Notes: generated from the sequence alone by a model not told the origin. A DNA stretch of 64,000 nt from Medicago truncatula (GCF_003473485.1 NC_053044.1:5654501-5718500), one strand, 5' to 3'; positions 20,985 through 32,679 are shown, numbered from the stretch's first letter. Program-made: numbers and translations.

Positions 20985-23212
20985 ATTTTGGTCTGATTCA
21001 GCCACTAACAAAGTGTTTTGAAACAGAAATTAATAAGAGAATAACGAGTATATCTCGATAAGGATTCATCACCATTAATAAATCGTCATAATTAAAATCA
21101 TCAACATATTTATCATCAACTAGTCATCATCAAAAGAAACACATTCATTTCATAATTCACAAGTCATAATTCAACAAGAATCATCACTAAATCATCAAGT
21201 TAAAATCACCAAAGAATCAACATCATAATCATCAACAATAGTCGACACCTCAAAGAAACGATAAGGTTCTAAATTCACATTTCACATAAAGACGGACATT
21301 TTGCCACATATTGACATTCATCAATTTAAATATCCAACCCTTAACAATTCATTCACATTAAATCATACTAACATGAATTCAAAGTCTCCTACTTGTTGTC
21401 CGACCATAAAACATTAATTTGACAAAGTTCGTCTAAGTTTATGAAAACTAGAATTTTCCTACAAATTCTCCAAAATCAAAGTAAACAAATTCAAACGCCT
21501 CAACTAAGTACACACACAAATCACATATGAGTGCAGAAGCATATACATATACGTTTCATAGGCTTATTCCGACAAATTCCAAATTTTACCTAAGTTCTTA
21601 TCATTTTATCATTTTCCAAGTGATTTGACAAAACAATCCAAAACAAGTTCAACACCTCAACCAAGCAAACATACTACTCACACATGATCACAGTAGCATA
21701 TGCATATAGGCATCATAAGCCAATTCACATCAATCCAAAAATTCTCCAAAGTTCGTATAGTTTTTCCGTTTTTCAAAGAATCCAAGTTTTCAAAGCAAAA
21801 CCAAGTTAAAGTTCATGATTCCCATCCAAAACAGTTTTATAAATCATAACAATAGTAGACAACCCTAATCTTACCCTTTTTCCTTAAGAAAACGAGTTTT
21901 CGGAAAATTCATGTTCTTGAACCATTTTCAAAAAATTTATGATACAATTCACAAACCAAGTTTAATCTAACTGAATTGATGTTTGAAAAGGTTTAGAAGG
22001 TTCAAATACAGTTAATTACATCAAAAGAATCAGTTTGGACGGTCCATATCAATCCCACAAAGCCTGGAACACCCAAAACATGGGGTGCTGTTACTAGGCA
22101 ACTCACTATAGCTGGTTCAACTTGCTATAAAAAGAATTCTCCAAAACAGTTCCCAAGTTTTGGCTGTTCTCTTATCGGAACTCACCATTTTTAACTCAAA
22201 ATCCCCAATCTTGATCCTCTTGACCCCAAATTTGTCTCAAAATCATCATCTAGCTCATTTTCACCAAAAACCACCACTTTCTTAGTTTACATTCAAATTT
22301 CTTAAACAACCACACCAATTTAAATTCCATCAACATACAAAGATAAACAAACATTAATGAAGTGAATTCAAACATGTTTCAACAACAATCAATCACCAAT
22401 TCATGATTCACACTCAACTAATAAAAAATCAACAAAACAACTCATCGCCAACAACAACTATGAAGTTTAAGCTCTTAACACAACAATTTCATGAAGTTTA
22501 TCATACCCACAATTTCACATGAAATAGGAGCAGAAATTTTATCATTCAAAACCATTATAGTCGTAATTACTACAAAAGCACTTAAACCCATAAGTGAACA
22601 TAAGAGATTATGGCTTAATTAGTGAAAAGAGACTACCTCCCTTACCTCTAGTTCTTCAAGATTCCAAAACCTCACTTCATATTTAGCTCCTAGCCTCCAA
22701 TCCCAAGCTTTCTCTCTCTAGCTCATCTTTTCTCCTCTAGATCCCCTTTATCTCTACCTAAATCCCAAAATGTTTCTAAAATGAGTGAATGAATGTAATG
22801 GCCTAATTTTCTCACAAGACTTGTGTTTATATAGTCACTACATGAATGAGCTTAGTCTCTAATTGTTTTAATGGGCTCAATATTCTTATCAACTAATTCC
22901 CAAAGTTACTACACACTTAAACCTTCAAAATAACGATTAATTACCGTCTCTAAATAATTACCTCAACTCACTAGTAACTTAGTAAAAATAATTATTCCAC
23001 TTAAAACACTAAAAATAACTCTCTTAACAATATGACTAATTTGCCCTTTCTCACCAAATGACCAAAACACCCTGAGTCTAAAATGACTTTCTTAAGCCAA
23101 AATCCACTAATCACGAATAAAATACACACATAGACAATTAATCATATACAAGTACATATAAACACACATAATAAATAATTAAAATAATTCTAGCGAAAAA
23201 TGGGTTGTTACA
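20985..23212 (-). mobile_element. probable solo LTR, gypsy-type
   Basis: On minus the right edge starts TGTAACAACCCATTTTTCGC (23212 inward), a typical start of long Ty3/gypsy LTRs in legumes. The following 2 kb is non-coding, AT-rich and lacks gag-pol. The other end is uncertain. ATAGT follows the TGTTACA edge at 23213 and also precedes 21243, which would be a 5-bp target duplication but could be chance. No matching second LTR is in the window. Confidence 0.45.
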
Positions 23213-23553
23213 ATAGTTTAATTAATATGAGAATTTGATCACGAGGAAAAAAAAATAATCGGTTAGATGGATTGTAAATTGGCGTTGAGATGATAGGGTA
23301 AAATTAGAGTGATTGTTTGGGAAGAGTTTGGTGAGTTTTAGGTCGAATACGGGGTTCAGGAAGATCCCCTTCAGCGAAATCACATCAAAACTGCGATTTC
23401 AGAGATTCGTCACCCATGCACTATCGTGCTACTTGGGAGCACGACCCGTGCTCAGCTTGCGGCGGTTTTTTGTTGTCTTGGGAGGCTTAGGAAAACCAAC
23501 TGTTTAACCATTTCCTGTTTTGTGTTATTAAAATAATAAGAATTTATTTTATA
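23213..23553. other. intergenic with a GC-richer patch
   Basis: 23,330-23,510 is noticeably richer in GC than its surroundings and gives a 64-codon open frame with no motif I recognise. It may be another transposon fragment. Confidence 0.35.
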
Positions 23554-23562
23554 TTTTCTATA

Positions 23563-23938
23563 GGTTAAATTGCATTTTTAGTCCCTTAACTATTTAATTA
23601 GTATCGCTTTGGTCCCTCAATTAAAATTTGATTTATTTTGGTATCTTAACTTTCTCTCCTTACACATTTTGGTCATTTCCGTTAATTTTAATTCAAAAAC
23701 GTTAGATTTTCTTCATCTTCTTCATCTTCATATCATCTCCATCAACCTTCAACAACTAAAATCTGCGAAAAATTCCAGAAGAATATGAAGAAAACCTAAC
23801 GTTTTTGAATTAAAACACACGGAAAGGACCAAAATATGTAACGGAGAAAAGTTAAAATACCAAAATAAATCAAATTTTAATTACGGGACCAAAGCGATAC
23901 TAATTAAATAGTTAAAGGACAAAAAACATAATTTAGCC
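23563..23938. mobile_element. Mutator-type foldback MITE
   Basis: The 376-bp element is almost wholly a long inverted repeat, with arms of about 165 bp. The left arm starts GGTTAAATTGCATTTTTAGT and the inverted right arm GGCTAAATTATGTTTTTTGT; both continue actatttaattagtatcgct. TTTTCTATA flanks both ends (23554-23562 and 23939-23947), a perfect 9-bp target duplication as made by Mutator-like transposases. Confidence 0.85.
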
Positions 23939-24503
23939 TTTTCTATATTATTGGTGTCATTGAAAAATTTAAACATGATTCATTGGGGTTGTTACAATTT
24001 AAAAGTCAAAAATATCAATACTTAAAATTTTAATCAAAATCAAAATTACATATAAAATATCGTTCATAATTTACAAGTGTGTGCGTAATATAGTGCCCGT
24101 CTTTTCTCTAATATTCATAAAAGTCTTGGTACTTTGGTTTGGCTTTGAAGTTAATCTTCGTTTAGGTTCTTAGATGCAAACTTTAAACTCTTGCCCTTCT
24201 AAAAAAATGTGTTATGTGTGGATCAAATTGTGATCCTCTTCACGAATTCAACATTGCTTAACCAACTAAGTCACACTTATCGAATTAACTAGAGAAAAAT
24301 ATGTATGAATGAACCGCTGAAAAGTTGTTATTTGAAATAAACTTCGTCGTTTCAAATATTTACGGTACGATTAATCTTTCTTCACTGTAAATGTTTTTTT
24401 ATTGAAAGATTCATCGTAGCGTAAATATTTGAAAGGACGAAGTTTTGTCCCAATAAAATCGTAAATCATGACATGGTTTTTGTCCATTTAAAAGGTTTAA
24501 TAT

Positions 24504-24594
24504 ATGTCCTCGTGAGTTTAACTCACTTGGTAAGGACAATGCATTATATATGCAAGGTCCGAGGTTCAAACCCTGGCCACCAGAAGAAGAAAAA
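24504..24594 (+). mobile_element. tRNA-derived SINE with target duplication
   Basis: The body starts near cctcgtgagtttaactcact, has a box-B-like gaggttcaaaccc, and ends in an A-rich tail. AAAAGGTTTAATAT flanks it at 24490-24503 and 24595-24608, a perfect 14-bp target duplication. Not a functional tRNA gene: no acceptor-stem pairing. Confidence 0.85.
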
Positions 24595-24894
24595 AAAAGG
24601 TTTAATATCTATGATTTTAATATTTGTAAAAGATCCACTAATCATTCTTCAATAATACTTCATTCGTCTTAAGATAAGTAATTCAATTATACTTTATTCG
24701 TCTTAAGATAAGTGACCTTGTTAGATAGAACATGTGTATTATTTACCTAATCGTATTTTTCTACTAATATTAAAGACAGATTTTGTAACATGTAAAATAT
24801 TGTTAAATTCATCTCGATGATATTTTCAAAATACATAATTTTTTATTTTTTACTAATGAACAATTAAAGATGTTATATATCAAAATTGTACATT

Positions 24895-25011
24895 TTTTTT
24901 TGTAGAAAGACGAAATGGCAAAGTCATTATAAACTCACAAACATAAATGGAGGTACCGGGGTTCGAACCCCGATCATGGTATCCGGCCTAACAATTTCGT
25001 CATGGTATCTC
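24895..25011 (-). mobile_element. tRNA-derived SINE, second family, with target duplication
   Basis: Read on minus: gaaattgttaggccggatac head, GGGGTTCGAACCCC box B, and an A tail (poly-T at 24892-24901). ATTGTACATT flanks it at 24885-24894 and 25012-25021. It differs in head sequence from the SINEs at 955-1090 and 24504-24594. Confidence 0.8.
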
Positions 25012-25021
25012 ATTGTACATT

Positions 25022-25804
25022 ATCGTATGTAAAACAGTTGACTAGATCACCTGTTGTGAAACAATCTGTTGCAACAATACAAGGATTAGCTGAATTTTTC
25101 TTTTTCCTTTTCCTTAAATCGGTCTTCACTGAATCCTTTTATCAATGTCATGAACGTGTGGCTGCCCCTTAAATATCTCAAATAACATGATCACGTGACT
25201 TGGTTAGATAATTAGCCGGCCCTAGATGTTTAGAGAGAGAATCTCTAAATTCTCCACGCGAGGATTATTTTGGGTCATTTATTTTGAGAAATGATTTTTA
25301 TACGATTACTTTTAATAATTTTTTGACAACTTTTTATCTCATATTTACATTATATTTTTGTTCTCTTTTTTTTTTCTTCCTCTTTCCATTAATTTTGACT
25401 AATGAAAAGAGAGATAAAATAAGTTATTACATAAGTTGTCTCACATATGGTTGTTCAAATATCACTACTTTTGTTTTAATCTAAATCACTTGTCTCATTA
25501 TTTTATCTCTTATTTTAATCTAAATATGTTTTCTTTTTTGTATGATTTTGTCATCTCATTGCGACGTTCCTTTGTTTGTCGCATTAACGCGACATTTGTT
25601 TTTTCATGTTGGTGTGATGTTTGTTTGATTAAATCGGCAGATCAACTATCAATTACAAATTTCACCAGTGACTTGCTCGTTAATCAGACGCATGAATATT
25701 TCCGTCATTTTGATTTTGTCACATAAACTATCTTAAACTATTCCTCTCCGAACGTGTCAATTTGTTGATAGGGTAAAATATCTCTCCCATCAAGTTAGAC
25801 CATT
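25022..25804. other. intergenic with a MITE-like repeat
   Basis: 25,280-25,430 resembles 15,085-15,230: both have gagaaatgat, a ttttgacaacttt phrase, a poly-pyrimidine block with tttcttc, and aatgaaaagagagataaa-like ends. This marks a dispersed repeat of unknown class. No gene seen. Confidence 0.4.
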
Positions 25805-26037
25805 AACGTCACAAGTCTTTTTCCATTTTCATGCAACTTTGTCTTCGTTGAACACTTTTTTCATGTGATCAGCACTACGTAATGCATAACATCACTTCCA
25901 ATCTTGTCTTGATTTTAAAAGCCCCCAATCCCGAATTTAATTCGATACCTTGGACCATAAGCATACCCCACACAGATCTAAATATACATTAATTATTTCA
26001 ACCGTACCATTCATTTGCATTTATATTTGTATAAATA
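25805..26037 (+). promoter_or_regulatory. NQR4 promoter with TATA box
   Basis: Aligns with the NQR3 upstream region. TATAAATA at 26030-26037 lies 92-99 bp before the ATG and is probably the intact ancestral core promoter. The shared gcactacgtaatgcataac is a candidate conserved cis element (it contains TACGTA). Confidence 0.7.
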
Positions 26038-26128
26038 CCCATTCCCTTCTCTTCCAAATCACAACTCGATTCACAAATCACATTACATTTTACATTTACA
26101 ACATTTGCCACATTGATTAACAAATAAC

Positions 26129-27019
26129 ATGGCTGGAGCAATTAAGGTTGTTGCTATCTCTGGTTCTCTTCGAAAAGCTTCTTATAACACCGGTCTCATC
26201 CGTTCTGGTTGGTTCCTACTTCTTACATTCATTCTAGTTGAATGAGACCACTGTGCGTCGTTAGTTGTTTTTTTTTTTGGAAAAAAAGTCTAACGACGAA
26301 ACTGACACATTGATCTCATTCAACGAAATTTTTATTTCTTTTAATTTATATTGTTTTAGTCGATTGTTATATTAATTTGTTTACGTGCATTGATGAATTT
26401 GTTTTTCTAATTTGATTTTGATTATAATCGACGAGGGTAGCGATTGAGCTGAGCAAAAATGTGGTTGAGGGTGTTGATATTGAGTACATTGATATTTCAA
26501 CTTTACCAATGTTGAACACTGATCTAGAGATAGAAGGGAATTTTCCAGCTGAAGTTGAAGCTTTTCGTCAAAAGATTCTTGCTGCTGATAGTGTTCTCTT
26601 TGCTTCTCCTGAATATAATTATTCTGTCTCAGGTAAGTCAACATCATGTTTCTTTATAACCTTTGTCAATAAGCTTCTTTTTGCTAATTTATTCTTTTCT
26701 TGCATTTTTTTCAGCTCCACTAAAGAATGCAATTGATTGGGCATCAAGACCACCAAATGTTTGGGCTGGAAAGTCTGCTGCCATAGTGAGTGTTGGAGGA
26801 GGACACGGCGGTGCAAAGTCACACTATCATCTCCGACAAATTGGAGTTTTCATCGATCTTCATTTCATCAATAAACCCGAGTTTTTCTTAAACGCGTTTC
26901 AGCCTCCAGCAAAATTTAACGGTGATGGCGATTTGATTGATCAAGATGCCAAGAATAATTTGGAGGGAGTTCTTTTGTCCTTGAAGGCATTTACCCTTCA
27001 ACTTCAAGGCAAAAATTGA
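26129..27019 (+). CDS. NAD(P)H:quinone oxidoreductase-like gene, copy 4 (NQR4)
   Basis: Exons 26129-26207, 26441-26632 and 26715-27019 (TGA), phase-1 GT-AG introns, 191 aa. FMN loop SGSLRKASYNTGLIRS; exon 2 LPMLNTDLEIEGNFPAEVEA and ASPEYNYSVS; exon 3 APLKNAIDWASRPPNVWAG, GGGHGGAKSHYHLRQIG and FTLQLQGKN at the end. All family motifs are intact and the promoter has a clear TATA box, so this is the best candidate for the most normal copy. Intron 1 holds a foldback hairpin. Likely cytosolic FMN-dependent quinone reductase. Confidence 0.92.
26238..26323. repeat. foldback hairpin in NQR4 intron 1
   Basis: TTGAATGAGACCACTGTG with GTCGTTAG at the left pairs with CTAACGAC and ttgatctcattcaa at the right around a T/A-rich loop. 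This is a short imperfect inverted repeat of MITE type. Confidence 0.65.
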
Positions 27020-28487
27020 AACAACTTTAAGTTCCATAAATTGCTTCAATCGTGATTTTTATTCAATTAAAAAAATGTATTGTTCTTTATTTGCATTTAG
27101 AATTTTATTTGCATTGTTGCCTTGTCCTGTGTTTGATTTACAATGTTATGTTGAAGTTTGTTAAAATTCCATGTATTATTATGAAATAATAGTCTTGTCA
27201 CATTATTCATTCTGGTATTACATAGGTCTTCACTGGTCGTTCCCAATAATAATGTATTCCTTTTGTAAAAAATATGAAGAGAATGATAATAAATAAAACT
27301 TGTGTGTAAAAAAACAAAATGATACATGTCTAGCACAAGTGGTTGGTGTACAATGTGTGAGTGTACCAAGTGCTTCGTGTATGTTGTACCAACCACAAAA
27401 CAAAACTTCAAAGAATCAAAAGAACGTGATTTTGCAATAACAGAAGAAATGAATAAGAATCAGAATGATAAAAAAATAGCACAACACCAACAATATACTT
27501 GGTTCGAACATAAAGCATTGAGCAATGTGCTATAATCTACTCGACAACAACCATTTATCAATCTCTTTGAAGATTATAAATCTCTCTCAACTCAGTTACA
27601 TAGTTTTTTCTCTCTCAAAGGATTAGAAATGGAATATGGAATTTTTTTCTCACAATGGTCAAGGTTGTACACAAATTGATGTAGGTATTAAAGTAAATTT
27701 TGAACTTCACATACCAAACTTGTCAAGTTATGTTAAAATATACTTGAGACAAATTCGTTAGTCTCAAGCCTTTCTTTCTTATGAAGATCTGTTCGCAGCT
27801 AACCAAACCTCAAACCTGTAGGCATTCTAACTATAGACCAGGTATTGTTATCGCAATTCATGGCCGCTACAATGCCATTATTGAAGGCCGCTTGCAGGGA
27901 GATGGCATTGTGTCGAACCCTACCACTGCTATGCTATTCCGCTAGCATCTTTATGGTGCGGAATTGACTATAATAATCTAGGGATTTGAGTTGACACGAA
28001 CATTGTTTATATTCTTTTCAAAAGCTTCAACTTCCTTTGTATGATCTATGAATTAGGCTAAAACATGTTTTTGGTCCCTGGTAATTTTTTTTTTGAAACC
28101 AATACCTGCAAAAAATTTTGTTTTTTAAAAAGGTCCTTGGGCCCATTTAAGTTGCCATGTGTCATCCTGATGCCCACATGGCACACGTTGACTGTGCATA
28201 AGTGGCCACATGGCATCTGAGTTGGCTTTTTATTATTTTTAAAATTAAAAGACTGATTTTTAAATTATGAAAAATAATTTTCTGAAATTAAAAAAAAATA
28301 TTTATATATAGTAATCTATATTATCAATGTTAGCTTTTGCAAAGGCAGCAGAAGCAATAAGCTCAAGACAGAAAATTAAAGTTAAAAAATGGTGGAGAAG
28401 AAAGAAGAAAAAATCAAAAAGTTAAAAGAAGACAACAATGTTTTGTGAACAAAGTACTAAAAGCTAAGATACTTTGATACATTAAAC
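27020..28487. other. intergenic with repeat debris
   Basis: 27,765-27,850 (minus) carries a tiny Ty1/copia pol fragment alignable with 40,130-40,170 (gatctgttcgcagctaacca against gatccattcgcagctaacca). 28,055-28,230 is half of a MITE-type repeat (tttttggtccctgg and cacatggcac phrases). No gene seen. Confidence 0.5.
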
Positions 28488-28490
28488 TTA

Positions 28491-29534
28491 GGTGCCGTTT
28501 AATTTGGGAAAGCAAACTTTTTTCCCAGAAAGTTAAACCAAGATCATAGATTTAATATTTTATAATTTGGATGGTTCAGATTTATTACCTGCTAACTTTT
28601 TGTTGGGTTATATAAAACAAAAATTGTGACCCAACCTCATAAGTAAATAATATCTTCTGTTTTGTATATCTTTCAATTGATTTTGGTTCTCCTGCATTAG
28701 AATATCTCTCTTCACTGTAAAATCACACACAAGAAGAAGAACCGATTGTAAAACAACCCAGAACATGATGATTTTTTTTTAATGCAAAAATAAAAATTAC
28801 ACTCAAAGCATTCCAACAAAAAAAAACCAATTGTTCATCGTACATAGTACAAACTCAAAATAACTTTTTAACAAATCTGGAATTCTATGATTCATTCACC
28901 TCACAGTATGTACGTAGTGAACAATATGATTAAAAATCAATTTTTATTTTATTTTTTAAGAATGAGGTTAATTTTTTTTAATTCTTCAGCAAACTATAAT
29001 AGGAGTGATTTCAAGTTTCAATCTTTCAAGTTTCTGAACCAGCCTTTTCGAGATGCATATTGCTGTAGTGGTGGATTTGGTGGATCTGTATTTGGTTCCA
29101 AGTTGAATTCGTCTCCTTCCCTTGCCTGGATGACAAATCGATACCACACTCACTGCAACCAGGACTGGTTCCGACGCCGGAGTCGTACCCACCACCATTA
29201 ATCAAATTCAACCTTAATTGAAATGGAATATCAAAAACATTTAGTGTCAAACATAAACGACACTGATACGGTTTTGCCAGTGGATTTTCCGGCGACGATG
29301 AGTAACTTGCAATGGTAGGTGAATTGAGAAGAAAGCGAAGGTGATGATTTGATGATGACTCAAATGTACGCGAGAAGAAACAATAGTGTGTGGTGTACTG
29401 AAGAAATAGGGAGGTGCAACAGTAAGCTTAAACACAACATTAAAATAATAAATTGAGCTTTTTTTTTTTTTTGCCAGTTTAAAACCGACAGGTGTCCTAG
29501 GTAAAGGGACTTTTTTCCCAAATTAAACGGCACC
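28491..29534. mobile_element. PIF/Harbinger-type non-autonomous element
   Basis: Perfect terminal inverted repeats GGTGCCGTTTAATTTGGGAA at both ends, with TTA on each flank (28488-28490 and 29535-29537). Length 1,044 bp. Interior open frames (about 60-104 codons on both strands) show no transposase motif. Its TIR differs from that of the 5.48-9.24 kb element, so it belongs to another family. Confidence 0.8.
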
Positions 29535-29674
29535 TTAAACTTAAGCATACACTACAAATATATAGAGCCAAGCCATAAGCTTACTTGTAAGACTAAACAT
29601 AAAATCTGCACTAAATCTACTCTAAACACTAGTCATTATTACCTAAGAACCATAAACATCATTACCTAGGACCG

Positions 29675-29725
29675 GGGGCAGTTTCACCGCCCGGCGACCC
29701 CGGGCGGTCGCCCGGGCTCGATCCT
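29675..29725. repeat. GC-rich palindrome
   Basis: ACCGCCCGG pairs with CCGGGCGGT, with further CGACC/GGTCG complementarity, in an otherwise AT-rich region. It may be a transposon end. No coding potential. Confidence 0.55.
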
Positions 29726-30756
29726 TAATTTTCTCACATTAGGTCCAACCTATAGGCCCATTTACACACTTCAAAAAAAAAAAAATTGGGCAAATACATC
29801 ACACGCATCACAAATTCACAACACAAACTCTCTTCTCTGGCTCTCTCTCTCTCTCTCGGTACTCAGTTCTCTCATCATCAGTCCTCTCTCTCTCTCCTAT
29901 ATTTAATCTAGGTTTGTTATTGTTGTTGTTGTTGTCTGACCAAAATTAACAAGATGTGAAGATTTCTCACACTGATCTTAGAGAGGGGAACCAATATATA
30001 TAAAATTGATGGTTAGACTAGGAGCTTCTTCTGATGTTGATCTTCTTCTTCATGTAACGCCCCCTGATGGTCTTATCAATCTTCTCATAAACAATATCGA
30101 CCACATCTTATTCCTCTTAGAATAGTTAGTTTTTGTGTTTTTTTTTGTCATTTATCTTTGTAACAAACAAAAAAGAACACACTAGCTAGGCTGTTTTTAA
30201 CAACCCCAAATTTTAAATGTCATTTTATTTTGATAGTATTTGTTATGATTTGTTATTGTTATTACCAAAAATGCCTTTAAATTAAAAGCAAGGACTAATT
30301 AATGATTTGGTGTTATAATTTATATTTCACAATAAAAACCTTTAAAAAAAACGCTACATTGTCCTAACTTATATGGCGTTTTGGGTATTTCCTATATGTT
30401 AAAAAATTTAATTAATTTTATATTGCAAAGAGATATTATGAGTTGTTTAACAAATTTATCCTTAATAAATGGCATGAAAAAAATAAATTAAAGAATTGAA
30501 AGAAGAAAAAAAAAAGAGTAAAAAAGAGTTAAGATAAAATATTAAAAGTAATATTAATGGTTCATTTGTATTGTAAGGTTACATGTAATTTGGGGGAGTA
30601 TTAGTTTATTAACCTAGCATACAGCATTTTAAATGATATGGACCAATTAAGTGATCGAGTTTAAAATCTCAACTCAATCCACTGGTTAGATGGGCTCGAT
30701 CCATTTTCCACAATTAGCTGCTATTTATTCAAATGGAAGCGTTCAAGCAGTTACCT
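29726..30756. other. intergenic, no gene recognised
   Basis: Contains short (CT)n runs at 29838-29860 and 29883-29896 and AT-rich stretches. No recognisable gene. Confidence 0.4.
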
Positions 30757-30765
30757 AAACCCTAA
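30757..30765 (+). promoter_or_regulatory. telo box upstream of F-box copy A
   Basis: AAACCCTAA about 103 bp before the ATG, followed by an atcatcatc run. The same motif occurs at 37233-37241 (copy C) and 48962-48970 (copy F), and as AAACCGTAA at 42414-42422 (copy D). Telo boxes are known promoter elements of many growth-related plant genes; its role here is inference. Confidence 0.5.
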
Positions 30766-30859
30766 TCATCATCATCATCAATCATCATTATATTACCTCA
30801 GCTCACAAACCCTTTTCTCAATTATTTGTGTTTCCCTTCACTTTGCTTCTCCTGTAACA

Positions 30860-31945
30860 ATGATTTTTCCACTCGAACCCAATACAGAGAGAATAACAAC
30901 AAACCCTAACAGGAATATTGAAAACAATGAAGACAGACTCTCTGATTTACCAGATTCCATTCTCCATCACATTCTCTCCTTATTAGACACCAAACAAGCT
31001 TTTCAAACTTCCATACTCTCCACTAGATGGAAGAATCTCCCAAAACATCTCTCAACCCTTAGATTAAGTTCCACAGTCTTTTACTCTTTTGACAGTTTCA
31101 TGAAATCAGTCTCTCGGATTTTATCTCATCGCGATGATTTAACTTCTCTCCACACTCTAGATCTTTATAACCGCCACACACATTATTTCGATTTCGTGGA
31201 CCCTGACATATTCAAAAGCATTGTGAACTGCGCTGAACCCTTCTCCGCCTTGAGCAAGTTGAATACTTTGATCATTCGACAATTTAGAGTTCTGGATGCA
31301 CAAACTCTTTGCATATCAAATACAACCCTTGTAAACTTTACTATGGAAACATATTATGATTATAAGGACATACGCAAACTCGAGTTATTTACTCCGAGTC
31401 TTACTAACTTTTCTTTTACTGGTACTCCAAATCTAATACTAAGTGTGAGCCATCCTTGTTCTATTACACACTTATATGTTAATGCAGAAGACATCGTCGG
31501 CTTCGTCAAAGAGGATTCTGCAGTCCTACTCAGCTGGCTGCTAGAGCTTGCCAATATAAAATCATTGACAGTCTCTTCTAATACTCTTCAGGTTTTGAGG
31601 CTGCTATATTTATATATGTGCGGTTCTTTAGTTGCTTGCATTTCGTTATTTATTTCTAAATTTTTTCTAAAATGTCGGACCGTCCATATTTCATTCAATA
31701 GGTTCTCCATTGTTCCTGATTTTTTCAAGGTTAAACTAACTTCCTTGTGTAACTTGGAGTCACTACAAGTAGAAATGAAACCGCTTACACCTGGATTATA
31801 CAAGATACTGAGTTTTCGCAAGTTCAAGAAAACACGTGCCGGAATTCGTTTGAAGAAAGATAAATTCATACCTTATGGAGTAGTGGAATTTTTGCTTCAA
31901 AACTCACCGTTAGCAAAGATTAACATTATAGATAATGATGATTAA
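30860..31945 (+). CDS. F-box/LRR-type protein, copy A (altered second exon)
   Basis: Open frame of 361 codons from ATG in aacaATGATTTTTCC. The F-box (residues about 28-70) has DRLSDLPDSILHHILSLLDT and AFQTSILSTRWKNLP; such proteins bind SKP1 through the F-box in SCF ubiquitin ligases. LRR-like part, then a C-terminal FBD-like block CNLESLQVEMKPLTPGLY and VVEFLLQNSPLAKINI. Two oddities. About 73 residues of the LRR part present in copies C, D and F are missing in frame after SIVNC. Where other copies splice (donor after CTTCAG at 31591, acceptor at 31701), a 2-nt deletion in exon 2 would cause a stop, so the frame is kept only if the 110-bp intron is retained or if the acceptor at 31728-31729 is used. 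Expression is needed to decide. Confidence 0.75.
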   Translation: MIFPLEPNTERITTNPNRNIENNEDRLSDLPDSILHHILSLLDTKQAFQTSILSTRWKNLPKHLSTLRLSSTVFYSFDSFMKSVSRILSHRDDLTSLHTLDLYNRHTHYFDFVDPDIFKSIVNCAEPFSALSKLNTLIIRQFRVLDAQTLCISNTTLVNFTMETYYDYKDIRKLELFTPSLTNFSFTGTPNLILSVSHPCSITHLYVNAEDIVGFVKEDSAVLLSWLLELANIKSLTVSSNTLQVLRLLYLYMCGSLVACISLFISKFFLKCRTVHISFNRFSIVPDFFKVKLTSLCNLESLQVEMKPLTPGLYKILSFRKFKKTRAGIRLKKDKFIPYGVVEFLLQNSPLAKINIIDNDD

Positions 31946-32679
31946 GGTGAAATGTGCTTTGAATTTTTTTAACTGATATTTTTTTCACTTTGGATTTGGA
32001 TTGGCTTCCATTTTTCTTGATGTTGTACTTGTCTTGTGAAATAAAAATGATCTACTTGTTTGACGGTAATCTGAAATTGTGAGGGAGTAAATACAAGTTC
32101 TTAATGGTGTTAATTTTTCAGTTGAAACCCGAAGCAAGATCACACAAGAAATGGCACGGTGGAGGATATAAAAGCTAGAGAAATTATATATGCAAGTTTT
32201 CTCTAGAAATTCCTTGAAGTGTGGAGGACTTATAACAAGATCACCTTTTCAAGAGAAATCTTTGTACTATCTAGAAAACATGTTTAAGATGATTTATTTT
32301 CCCGCATTCTAGTATACTATTATTTCATGTATTCGACTTTCAAGGGGATTTATTGGATTTTATGGTAATGTGTCTGATCCTTCTATATTTAATTCGGAGA
32401 GCATGGTTTGATGCGGATTAGAATCTCACATTCAACTATTTGGTTACAAAATATTCGGTTACATGTTATATCAATCTACAAGTTTAGTTGACTTAACTCT
32501 TTATTTTAGATTTATCAATCAAATGAGAAAAATACTTGTTGTATAACTATTAGCTAGTGTTATTTGAAGTTTACATTTAGTTATTTGAAGTTTACTTTTC
32601 TAATCACACTTGTCAGTATCGTTCTTACGAAGACACTGACGTGGGTCAGATACTTTGACGCACCTTAAAAATATAGTTG

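Noticed and set aside
21228..23217. ATAGT as target duplication of the solo LTR
   Set aside because: The left terminus next to ATAGT does not show the expected TG/CA end, and a 5-bp match over this distance can be chance. Kept as uncertain.
29002..29250. Overlapping 70- and 74-codon minus-strand frames in the 28.5-29.5 kb element
   Set aside because: No transposase motif seen. Kept only as element interior.
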